From Medicago truncatula (Eukaryota > Streptophyta > Magnoliopsida > Fabales > Fabaceae), in contig NC_053043.1 of assembly GCF_003473485.1 (NCBI RefSeq), positions 6,830,001-6,894,000 of the forward strand: DNA of 64,000 bases. The letters run 5' to 3'. Positions within the stretch are counted from its first letter, which is position 1, and every line of letters starts with the position of its first letter. The position numbers and the translations under genes are program-made. Positions 10,301 through 20,397 of the stretch are shown piece after piece. The notes below the pieces were generated by a model, which saw nothing but the letters and a program-made list of their open reading frames with translations, ran no database searches and was not told where the DNA came from.

Positions 10301-12269
10301 ATGGCTTCCATCACCACAACCTCCATGTCCCTCCTCTCCCTCTCCGACCAATCTATGGTATGCTGCAATAACCCCTTTTTATCGATTAATTAATCACCCT
10401 TGTTTATTGGATCTGTTAAATTAATTTTTGTCATGTTAATTAACAATAAAAATTTGATTTTTTTATCAGTTTTGATGCTTGTGGGTGTAATTTGGACATG
10501 TTGGTATCATAGTTCTTTTTTGTTGATTTATTTATGATCCTAACAAATGTTGATTAGTGATATGTGTGATGTTTATGGTTACTGCAAATTATTGTGTTTT
10601 TGTGGTTATATTAATTTGGTTATTTTTGGATGTGAAAATAAAAACAGGTTTCTTGTGCTAGGATCTCTGGTCCAAGTTCTGTTTCCCTTTCAATTAAGGG
10701 AAGGAACTTTCCATCTATTGCTTTGCAGCCAAAAGGACGTCGGTTTCATGTTACATGCGCGGTAAGATTTTAAGCCATAAATCTTTATTGAGTTGTATAA
10801 TTGATCTTGACATGTTTGGATGTTGTGTAAAATTGAAATTGACATGTTTGAATTATGTTGTGGAAAATTGATTTTGACATGTTTGGTTGTTGTCATGTAA
10901 AATCTATTTTGACATGTTTGGTCATTGTCGAATAAATTTGATTTTGAATCTATATAAGTATTGATTCTAACTTGAAGCTAGAATTTGGAGCTTTTGCTTC
11001 TACAATTGAATTTTAGCTTCAAATTTGTTGTTTAACCCTCTCTTACATGGATGTATATAAACGTAAATCACTTTACATTCAACTCATTTTTAATCACAAT
11101 CAATTTTACAAAATCAGTTTATTCAAAATCATTTTTATAACCGCAGAAGCAACCATACACTTAGTTTTATCATCTCTATTTCTTTCGTTATAGTATCTTT
11201 ATGCTTAGCCTGGGTTTTGGATTGTTGAGAGTTCATATTTCGTCTTTAATTTCTGGTAATGAAAGTCCTTAGTTGTACCTAGTTATCTGCATTTCAAAAT
11301 CTCATGTTGCTGTTATCTGTTGAAGATTTTCATTTGTGTTGGAGTTATCAATGATGCCTTATGCTTATAATAACTATTGGCGATGTGCTTAGAATTGCAG
11401 AAAACCAAAACAAAATTATCGGGCAGTTCTAATGTGGACTGATGCTGTACTTTTGTGATATTTAAAATGATATAACAAGAATGGACTTTAATTTTGTGCA
11501 GGCTAAACCAGAGACTGTGCAGAAGGTGTGTGACATTGTCAAGAAACAATTGGCCCTGTCAGAAGATTCAACTATTACTGGAGAGTCTAAATTTACTGCA
11601 CTCGGAGCTGATTCTCTTGACACGGTATATTTATATCTATTATCTACTGATTCCTGTAGTGGAAAATTGCAAATTTGCAATACTTAATCATTCGAAAAAT
11701 CTTAACTTTTCAGTTTTTGCTATTGTTGATTGTATCTACTAGCCACTTGATATTTGAACTATGCATACACATGTCTTGATGTTAGGTATTTTTTTTTTCC
11801 TTCCTGTTATAGGAAGATCATATACATTAACATTTATATGATGTAAACTCTTTTTTTACAAAATACAACAAGTGCTTAATTAAGTTGTTTGTCCAAACAG
11901 AGTCTTGGTCTGTATCCTGCTTGACATGATAATTTTTAAAGAAGTTACTCTTACTGCTTAATTAAGAAGTTACCATATACCTATACATCAAAGTCACACT
12001 ACCCTTACTGCTTGAGCTATTTGATCATATGGCATGCTATATCTGATTATTTGATTCATACCAGGAAAATCAGAACAGTGTCTGGTTTACATTTTACGAT
12101 CTTTTGCCCGATTAATTAGACTTACATTTCAAATTTTGTGCAGGTTGAGATTGTGATGGGACTTGAGGAGGAATTTGGCATTAGTGTGGAAGAAGAAAGT
12201 GCTCAGACCATCACCACCGTTCAAGAAGCTGCTGACATGATTGACAAGCTTCTTGAGACCAAGGCTTAA
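10301..12269 (+). CDS. ACP: Plastid acyl carrier protein precursor, copy 1
   Basis: Carries growing acyl chains on a 4'-phosphopantetheine arm during fatty-acid synthesis in the plastid stroma. Four exons join in frame: 10301-10357, 10648-10761, 11502-11624 and 12144-12269, giving 139 aa. Residues 1 to about 56 form a Ser/Thr- and Arg-rich transit peptide ending VTCA, with the mature protein starting near AKPETV. The prosthetic-group site is Ser95 in [12 protein letters not shown], and the acidic helix and C-terminus ([13 protein letters not shown]) match plant type II ACPs. All introns are GT-AG and phase 0. The ATG is chosen because it opens the transit peptide and is conserved in copy 2. 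Intron 3 holds a MITE remnant (11811-11904). Length and motifs are fully normal for the family. Confidence 0.95.
11811..11904. mobile_element. 3' remnant of a Tourist-like MITE in ACP1 intron 3
   Basis: This stretch, ending TTGTCCAAACAGAGTC, matches the 3' end of the fuller element in the same intron of copy 2 (15734-16018). The 5' part is missing here, so the insertion predates the gene duplication and this copy was later deleted. Confidence 0.7.
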
Positions 12270-13039
12270 GCTAGCAAAGAGGAGGCCTTACGCGTCTATG
12301 TTGGAGTTTTTTTCTTTTCGTTATGCGATCTTCGGTGTTTCAGTTTGATTGAACTTTCATGTAACTGCTACATATTTTCTGGACCGTATTAGAATTACAA
12401 TAATACTAGTTTTGTAGAACTTGTCTCTTTCTTTACCTATAAAATGAAATTTGCTCCTAAATCACAAGTATTTGCTGTCATGAGATATCATGTGTTCCCT
12501 ACTTCAAAATATTTACCTCTCATTCTCCCAATTCTGGCAAGAATAGTTATTATAGATTCGCATGGCCAAAAATATAATGATTAGGATCCAAGGCCTAAAA
12601 GAATGGGTGCTGCTGATCATTGAATTAGGTGCAAAGTATCTGATTAGAATTAGGATGCTATCTTCTTATTTGCAAAAAGGACTCTGGAGGTTAATCCTAC
12701 TGCTGGATTAAAACAATGGTCAGATTTTGTATTTGATTATGCTCTCTTGACATAGATCAACACTCCAGGCAAATTTTTGGATGAGCTGTTAGTTACGAAT
12801 TTTTTGGTGGCACTGTGATGTTATTCAAGCTCTGTTCATCTTTGTTATCACTTTAAATTTGTCAATTGTCAAAATCATGGTGGTTTGCAGTAATTTTGGT
12901 GAACTCACTATTATACCGAACATATACTCTAAAGTGCAGCTTTTATCCAAAGATAAAATTGGAAAAACGCAGGACGCATGAGAATGACATAGGATGGAAA
13001 AAGTAATAGTCTAATTATATTTCGGTCTCCCACTTTCCT
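12270..13039. other. 3' flank of ACP copy 1 and duplication junction
   Basis: About 690 bp after the stop align with the flank of copy 2 (16385-17110) with indels, including the 3' UTR block GATCTTCGGTGTTTCAGTTT. No other gene is visible. The junction to copy 2 lies near 12960-13040. Confidence 0.6.
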
Positions 13040-13240
13040 TCTATGTCTTGGTTCGTAATCCTTTGCGGATCTCCATGGCTTCGGTAGAAATGCCATAAAA
13101 AAGAAGATATTATTGTAATTCTTTCGACAAAAATATACATCATATATAAGATAAATTTATACACATATCGTGTGAAAAGATAAATAAATCTATGTACCAG
13201 AAAAAAAAAAATTCCAACATATAAAATATTTTAATATCTA

Positions 13241-13426
13241 CTCCCTGCAATCCTTATTATAAGAAATTTTTCACTTTTTAGATTTATTAAGCAACGAATT
13301 GAACAACTAATATATATGATTAATATTTTTTTTGGTAGTGATATGATTAATATTATAGACAATATACATCAGTTATTCAGTAAATTTAAAAAATAAATTT
13401 ATTGTTAAAATAGGGATCAAAGGGAG
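13241..13426. mobile_element. Stowaway MITE, copy 2 orthologue of 5575-5720
   Basis: TA-flanked element with ends CTCCCTGCAATCCTTATTAT and, inverted, CTCCCTTTGATCCCTATTTT. It is about 40 bp longer than its copy 1 partner. Part of the excess is a 13-bp insert (13328-13340, TTTTTTGGTAGTG) between two copies of ATATGATTAATATT. Confidence 0.75.
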
Positions 13427-14300
13427 TAAATATAAAGATTATTTAGTCAATTATTCTTGATGGGTTTCCTGTACAACAAGTGTATGATCTTATCCCAAAC
13501 ATTCATGTGGGGACTTTCTCCCCCTTTTGAGAAAAAACTCATCACTCGCAGAATCCTAAAAAGAGAAGTTTTTACGAAGATTTTCATTTGTTAAAACAAA
13601 TTGACATCTCTGTTTATGTAGATTGATTAATTAAGCATTCTGATTTAACTTTTTTATTTGAAAAAATTGACTTTAAATTTTAATATACACTAAATAAAGT
13701 GTTTAGAATGCTCTTCAAACTCTAACTTTAGTCTATGCGAGCTTTAATATATATATATATATATTTGTCAAAAGAAAACTATAACAATATTGAATACGGC
13801 TTAACTTACTAGCTTAAATGACCCATAAAAATAGAAAAATGTGAGTTAAAAGTGATTTCTACATAAATTGATTTGAATATACTTGTGGTGTAAAATAGTG
13901 AGTTGATCGAAAAATTGTTTATTTGGTTTTACGATGAAAAAAAAGAATTTTCACTGAATTGATTTTGTTTGAAATTGACTTTAAGTTAAAATAATTTACG
14001 TTTAAATATGTTATCAAGGAAGTGATTGGTACAATATATGTAATAATCACATTTAAATAGAAAAGTTACATTACACATCCTAAGTTCAAATTAAAATTTG
14101 TTCTCCTATTATAAATTCAATTATAAAACCTTAATACAAGTTTATAAGTTATTTAAAAAAAAAAAACAAGCTTATGGACATTATCAAAGAGAGCCTCCCT
14201 AGTTTTGGTACACAACATAAGTTAAGTAAGTAGGTTCAACATTTCTATCGATTAAATTTTTAGACTTTCTCACAAGTAAGTTATAACAAACAAACACTCA

Positions 14301-14390
14301 CACGTGCCAGCTTCGAAAGTATCGAAAGGAAAGTTGGAAAAACCTCAAAACCTCAACCAAACCCAACAAACAATGTTGTTCCTATAAATA
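14301..14390 (+). promoter_or_regulatory. ACP copy 2 core promoter (G-box and TATA box)
   Basis: CACGTG at 14301-14306 and TATAAATA at 14383-14390, 134 bp before the ATG, in the block conserved with copy 1. Between TATA and ATG this copy has an expanded TC tract. Confidence 0.6.
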
Positions 14391-14470
14391 TAAATACATT
14401 CGTCAGTGTTTTAGCAACTCATTTCATTTTCACTTTGTTAGCTCCGTCCTGTCCTTCCTTGTTTAGATCT

Positions 14471-14474
<4 letters not shown>

Positions 14475-14512
<38 letters not shown>
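14475..14512 (+). repeat. (TC)19 microsatellite in ACP copy 2 leader
   Basis: An uninterrupted TC dinucleotide run of about 38 bp ending five bases before the start codon. Copy 1 has only ATCTCTCTG at the same place, so the expansion is private to this copy. Confidence 0.95.
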
Positions 14513-14515
<3 letters not shown>

Positions 14516-14516
14516 A

Positions 14517-16384
14517 ATGGCTTCCATCACTTCAACCTCCATGTCCCTCCTTTCCCTCTCCAACCAATCTATGGTATGCTGCTTCAATAACCCCTTTTCA
14601 TCGATTAATTAATAACCCTTGTTTATTGGATCTATTAAATCAAATATTTCATGTTTTTGGGTGAAAACAAAAACAGGTTTCTTTTGCTAGGATCTCTGGT
14701 CCAAGTTCTGTTTCCCTTTCAATTAAGGGAAGGAACTTTCCATCTATTGCTTTGCAGCCAAAAGGACGTCGGTTTCATGTTACATGCGCGGTAAGATTGA
14801 TTTTCACATGTTTGGTTGAGTTTGCATCTAGATTACTATGAGTTATCAACGATGCCTTATGGTTATAATAAGATAACTAAAACAAAATTGTTGGACAGTT
14901 CTAATGCTGATATTTAAGATGATATAACAAGAATGGACTTTAATTTTGTGCAGGCTAAACAAGAGACTGTGCGGAAGGTGTGTGACATAGTCAAGAAACA
15001 ATTGGCCCTGTCAGAAGATTCAACTATTACTGGAGAGTCTAAATTTACTGCACTCGGAGCTGATTCTCTTGACACGGTATATTTATATTTATTGTCTACT
15101 AATTACTGTAGTGGAAAATTTTGAATTTGCAATACTTAATCATTCAAAAAAAATCTTAATTTTTCAGTTTTTGCTATTGTTAATTGTATCTCCTAGCCAC
15201 TTGATATTTGAACTATACATAACACATGTCTTGATGTTAGTTAGTTTTTTTTTCTCCCTTCGTGTTATTTTTGTCCTCTTCTCATGATTTGTTGGAGCAA
15301 GAGGTTTTTTACAATGAGAAAGTGGTGATGCATGTATAAAAAACAAGCGCTTCTAAGCCCTCATATTTGTCCGTGGCATCCTGTGATCGGATTCTCCTGA
15401 AATCCATGATCATCCTTTTGGTGGTTATTAGTTTCTCTTTTAACATAAGTATTTGATGTTCTGGTAAGAGAAAGTGTTAAGCTGCACTTCAGTACTGAAA
15501 TAAACTGGAAATACATACAAGTAACTACATGTGTTCATTGTTAACTATATGCATGCAATCTATATTTAGTTTCTAATCTACAGTCTATTTTTACTGTGTC
15601 TCTGATAAGATAAAACGCCGCTGATCGTCAATTAAGTTTAGCTAACAGTTTACTATTATTATGTCAATTATAAAATATCTCAGTTTTTTAAGCAAATTTA
15701 GTTTTTTTTTTCTTTATTTCCTTGGTTGTCTTAGGGCATGTTTGGATTGACTTATTTGAGCTTATCTACAGGCATACAAGTACTTGTGACTGTTTGAAAG
15801 AGCTTATGACATAATCATAAGCTTTTTTCAGCTTACTTTCATAAGCTCTCCTAGATACCTTATGAAAATAACTTATATAGCTTACATGAAAATGGATTGA
15901 CTTGTTATAGGAAGATCACATACATTAACACTTGTATGAAGAGCATTTGTGCTATAAACACCTTTTTTTTTACAAAATACTATAAGTGCTTAATTAAGTT
16001 GTTTATCCAAACAGAGTCTTGGTCTGTATCCTGTTTGACACGATTTTTTATAAAGATGTTACTTGTTTGTGAAGTATCTATATTACCATATACCCTTACA
16101 TCACAGTCACACTACCCTTACTGCTTGAGCTATATGATCAAATGGCATGCTATATGTGATTATTTGATTCATGTCAGGAAAATCAGAACGCAGTGTCTGG
16201 TTTACATTTTACGATCTTTTGCCCGATTAATTAGATTTACATTTCAAATTTTGTGCAGGTTGAGATTGTGATGGGACTTGAGGAGGAATTTGGCATTAGT
16301 GTGGAAGAAGAAAGTGCCCAGACCATCACCACCGTTCAAGAAGCTGCTGACATGATTGACAAGCTTCTTGAGACCAAGGCTTAA
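14517..16384 (+). CDS. ACP: Plastid acyl carrier protein precursor, copy 2
   Basis: Paralogue of the gene at 10301 with the same role in plastid fatty-acid synthesis. Exons 14517-14573, 14677-14790, 14954-15076 and 16259-16384 join in frame to 139 aa. Transit peptide, VTCA end, Ser95 in [12 protein letters not shown] and the entire fourth exon protein are conserved; visible replacements are few (for example Thr6 to Ser, Asp16 to Asn, Cys22 to Phe, Pro60 to Gln, Gln64 to Arg), most outside the catalytic helix. Intron 1 is much shorter than in copy 1 (103 against 290 bp), as is intron 2. Exon identity higher than intron identity suggests that both copies are under selection. Nothing in the reading frame looks broken. 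Confidence 0.95.
15734..16018. mobile_element. Tourist-like MITE in ACP2 intron 3
   Basis: Begins GGGCATGTTTGGATTG after TTA (15731-15733) and ends TTTATCCAAACAGAGTC, with AGCTTATGAAAA-type internal palindromes, the pattern of a common legume Tourist-like family. The right end is also present in ACP1 (11811-11904), so insertion predates the duplication. Confidence 0.75.
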
Positions 16385-17110
16385 ACTAGCAAAGAGGAGG
16401 CCTTACATGTCTATTTTGGATTTTTTTTGGTTATGCGATCTTCGGTGTTTCAGTTTGATTGAACTTTCATGTAACTGCTAGATATTTTCTGGACCGAATT
16501 AGAATTACAATAATACTAATTTGTAGAACTTGTCTCTTTTTTACCTATAAAATGAAATTTGCTCCTAAATCACAAGTATTTGCCATCATAAGATATTCAT
16601 GTGTTCCCTAGTTCAAGATATTTTCCTCATTCTCTCAATTCTGGCAATAGTAGTTATTATAGATTCACATGGCCAAAAATATAATGATTTGGTTCCAATG
16701 CCTAAAAGAATGAATGCTCCTGATCATAGAATTAGGTGTAAAGCATCTGATTAGAATTAGGATGGATTATCCTAACTAACTGCCAACTAGTTGGAACTAG
16801 TGATTATGTTTCTGCTATCTTCTTATTTGAAACAAAGGGTCTTGCTAAGGGCATTGTTTGCATTTTCCTTAAAACAATGGCTAGATTTTGTATGTGATTA
16901 TATGCTCTCTTGAAACCGATCAACACCCCTGGCTAATTGTTTGGATGAGCTGTTAGGAAAAATTTCGGTGGCACTGTCATGTTATTCAAGTTCTGTTCAT
17001 CTTTGATTTCGCGTTAAATTTATTGTCAAAATCATGGCGGTTCACCGTAATTTTGGTGAAATCACCTTGGTACCAAACATACACTCTAAAATGTAGCTTT
17101 TATCAAAATT

Positions 17111-18437
17111 ATGGTGACTCACTATGATTTTAAACATGCACTTTGTTAGTTTAACAAGACTTGATTAGAGACGATGGAGGTTCCCGAAGAGGATTTAGTC
17201 ATCGGTATGCTCCTTTTTCACTAGATTTTCCCCCACCCTTTGTTTTCTTACGCTCATTTGCCAACGATTTGGTTCCATTCTAATCTTTTAAATTTTTTTT
17301 TTTTTGAAGAGGCCTAATCTTTTAAATATTAATATCATTCCTAACATCTCAAATTCTTATTGATTTTGATTATAACTACTTTAACGTCCCTCAATTCACA
17401 ATCTTAGTTGTTTGCTTGAGACAACCAATACTGTAGTAATGGTAAGAGTCTATCTCAGTGCTAATGAGAGACGGCTAGATTTCAAAGTGATCGTTTTCTT
17501 ATCAACCTTGTGAATGTATTTTGTAGTCTTGTTGTGAAGTAAGGACATCTCAAGATACTTGCCAAGATCGTTTTCTTATCAACTTTTTAATTTAAAAAGT
17601 TTATTTCATTTATGTGGTGGAATACATTGTTTAGCAGATGAAAATATTAGGTGATTATCCTCTCAAAAAAAATATCATATGATTATGATATCCAAGGAAT
17701 GAGACAGACATCAAAACAAGACAAAGTAGGATTACCTAAAGATTACTAATATTACTATTGAAATTGCTCATTTGATTGGGCAGCATGTGATCGATAATTG
17801 AAAATTATTCCTGATGATTAGGTGTATGTCACGTGTACTTAAGTCTCAACATGAAAAAATATGGGCACTTGCTTCAACCATGTGGCACCCCACCTCAACT
17901 CAATTGATGACATGCAAACCTGACAGAGCTGGTAGCAACTCTTTCATTTCAATTTTGAATTGTGTTTGGAATCAAAGTGAGTTTGATAAAATCAAGTTGG
18001 TATTGTGATCGTGATTTTGTTGAAGCTCCGAAGTGTAGCTTTTGCTAAAATCACAACCGTATAAGGATTATGCTAAACTCACAGCTGATCCAAACATGCA
18101 CATGTGGTTCCCAGCTTTAATAAGCATAGTGATGCTTGAATTAATGTAAAAAGGCTCTTTAAAAAGTTCAATCATGGGCCTCTCATTAGAAAGAAAAGAT
18201 AAGAACCCTTTAACATAATGGAATAACAAAAACACTAATCTCAATAATTACAACTAAAAAATCAACAGTAGAAATCAAAATTCATAAAGAAGAAAATTGA
18301 TAATGACAGGGAAAGTATTCTCACAACCCAATTGAGAAAGAAACTGAGTTTCATTATAATATCATCATATACTACAAGGTAAGAATGAAAAATTAACAAA
18401 CAAGAAAGTGGAATATGCAACATCTAAAATCATTCAC
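17111..18437. other. Intergenic, no supported gene
   Basis: After the end of the duplicated block there is AT-rich DNA. A short phrase near 17173-17206 (ATGGAGGTTCCCGAAGAGGA, reading MEVPEEDLVIG before a GTATGC donor-like site) could be a relic first exon, but nothing downstream continues it. The 64-codon frame at 17814 resembles no family. Confidence 0.4.
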
Positions 18438-18878
18438 TCATACTCTCATATACTGCAAAGAAAATAATGCTGCTAAACCTGCAAAAGCAGCAGTGGCTAT
18501 GTCAAAAGCTACACTTCTATGACCATTGGAAGTAGCCTGTATTGATCCATATGGTGCAAATGCATAAAAGGGACCTGGAGCAATCACATCATCAGGGTTT
18601 GGAGGGCTTGGGTTGGAAGGAATAGTGGGAATGTCAGAGCCTGTAGGAGTTGGCAAAGCACCACCAGGAGAAGGCAAAAGTGGAGCAATTTCTGGTGACA
18701 GATTTTGGAAAGGAGAGATTGAAGATGGAGAAGGATCTGTTTTTGTTGCTGATGAAGTAGTGGGGAGTGTTGGAAGTTCAGGAATAGGATCTGATTGTGA
18801 ATATGATGAAAGGATAGGTGAAGGCATGAAAACCATGATGATCATTAGTACTGCAGAAACTGTGAATGATGGTGCCAT
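18438..18878 (-). CDS. Classical arabinogalactan protein (AGP25/26/27-like)
   Basis: A single-exon frame of 146 aa on the minus strand. Residues 1-24 form a signal peptide, with a hydrophobic core (VLMIIMVFMPS). The middle is rich in Pro, Ser and Thr, with SP/TP/AP dipeptides that plants hydroxylate and arabinogalactosylate, and contains LSPEIAPLLPSPGGALPTP followed by IPTIPSNPSPPNPDD. The C-terminus (about 122-146) is hydrophobic after small residues, as expected for a GPI-anchor signal. I recall the LSPxIxPLLPSPG and IPSxPSPPNPD motifs from Arabidopsis AGP26 and relatives. It would be secreted to the plasma membrane outer face and wall. The ATG is the first in frame. Exact orthology is uncertain. 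Confidence 0.75.
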   Translation of the reverse strand: MAPSFTVSAVLMIIMVFMPSPILSSYSQSDPIPELPTLPTTSSATKTDPSPSSISPFQNLSPEIAPLLPSPGGALPTPTGSDIPTIPSNPSPPNPDDVIAPGPFYAFAPYGSIQATSNGHRSVAFDIATAAFAGLAALFSLQYMRV

Positions 18879-18891
18879 TCTAATATGGTGA

Positions 18892-20123
18892 AGGATTTTA
18901 TGAGGGAGATGTGAAAATGTGAGCTTTTAGTGGAAAAAAAATGATGGCAACCCTTTAAATTGGCAAATACTGAAGCTCTGCAGGCACCTATCTCTTTCAC
19001 AAGTCTCTTTTCTACCTTAGACTTATATGGGGCCAAGTGGGGCCCCATTTGGGTAGAATCCATTGGATCATGTATGATAATGTAACATTGTGTTTTTTCT
19101 TTGAGGAACAGACAAAGATTGGAAAAGGTTTCCATGTGATGCGTTTGGTGAGAGAGAATCATTTTCTGTCCGTGATAATTTGGTGCCATACAGCTCTTTA
19201 TTTTCTGTTGATTTAAAGCTAATTGTTAATTAGTAGCAAAAAAGGGTAAACTGACAGTAGTCTTAAATTACTAATTTTGTAATCATGGTGGATCTTTTGA
19301 GGATGATTCAAAATAATACCACCAAAAAACGAAAATCAAACATAACTACATATAGTTATCTTTTAAGAAAGGGGATTTGTGTCCCCTCATCATTTTGATT
19401 TGAGTAATATTGTCATTTAACTTCCTATATCTGACAAATATTTGTTGTTCTGGCCATGTGTTCATGTTGGAACCCTATCAAATAGGAAAGTCGGATTGTT
19501 CCAAGTTCTCGTTTGAGCTAAGAAACATATTTTATGGAGAAGAAACTCTGCTTTACCTTCTTGTTTTTAATATGCATGTGTCTCAGTCTCAGTCTGAGTG
19601 TGAGATTATAGAAATGAGAAATTAAATACATATGCAATTATGAAGAAGATAAATGAAAAGTTCTAAAACTTTTAAGTACATTAACTAATTTCTTTTATTT
19701 CATAAAATTTAGATTATGAAAGACACATTCTTAAGCAAGGTTAGGAAAAACTATAAACCTTAGTAGATTTATAATAAAATTTATATATCGAACTATTTAT
19801 TTGTGCCAACACAAATTGGGTATAATAAGCTAATTTGAAGCTATCACATCAGTAAAAACTTATTTTACAAGTGCCTATAGGAAAGTCTATTCAAACTGTT
19901 TCCAAGTTTATTTGTTAGTGCCCTGTACATATTAATTTTCTATTTCAGTCACGTTAATTTTCTGTTACAGTTAGTGGAAAAACAGGTTATTCAACCCAGA
20001 AATAGGGTGAGGAGGAGGGGAATTCGTTAATTCATATATGAATGTTCACCAAGATACAGAGTACACAAACTTTACATAGAAGTACAGTGAAGCCTGAGTG
20101 GAATTCACCAAAATGTTTAACCT
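18892..20123. other. Intergenic between AGP and RUNKEL genes
   Basis: Contains the AGP gene promoter side (minus-strand gene, so upstream is to the right) and AT-rich spacer. No gene is supported. Short frames in it have no family resemblance. Confidence 0.45.
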
Positions 20124-20175
20124 TTATAAGGAATTTACTATTACCTGAACAGTAGAGAAGTTACAAATTCCAATA

Positions 20176-20397
20176 ACCAGAATAAGAACAATCATATTGT
20201 CAAAAAAGAACTGGACAATCATAACATGATACCACCAATTATTCAAATTCAAATGCAGCGAGGTAACCGCTGCAACTCCAAGGCTGACCAGAATAAGAAC
20301 AATCATATTGTCAAAAAAGAACTGGACAATCATAACATGATACCACCAATTATTCAAATTCAAATGCAGCGAGGTAACCGCTGCAACTCCAAGGCTG
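20176..20397. repeat. Perfect 111-bp tandem duplication across the RUNKEL stop codon
   Basis: Units 20176-20286 and 20287-20397 are identical base for base as read. The right-hand unit contains the last 12 codons and stop of RUNKEL; the left-hand unit repeats them in the 3' UTR. Identity implies a recent event or an assembly artefact. The encoded protein is not changed. Confidence 0.93.

Larger units (their letters stand above)
5230..12960 (+). repeat. Tandem segmental duplication, copy 1 (ACP gene unit)
   Basis: From the block near 5270-5320 (CTTTGCGGATCTCCACGGCT) to about 12960, this segment aligns in order with 13040-17110. Shared parts are the 5' flank, an old Stowaway, the DNA around 6650-7960, the promoter block near 10080, all four ACP exons and introns, and about 700 bp of 3' flank. 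Copy 1 is longer because it gained several transposons and an unaligned stretch (about 7960-10020). I infer a single tandem duplication followed by independent insertions and deletions. Confidence 0.85.
13040..17110 (+). repeat. Tandem segmental duplication, copy 2 (ACP gene unit)
   Basis: Collinear with 5230-12960, starting at the block CTTTGCGGATCTCCATGGCT (13062-13081). It is the more compact copy: it lacks the private MITEs and the LINE found in copy 1 and so shows their empty sites. It has private features of its own: a long TC repeat in the 5' UTR, a small insertion in the shared Stowaway, and a fuller MITE in intron 3. Confidence 0.85.

Noticed and set aside
20124-20363. Frames of 79 and 105 codons with internal protein repeats near 20.1-20.5 kb
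   Set aside because: They are created by the 111-bp (37-codon) tandem duplication at the end of RUNKEL and are not genes.
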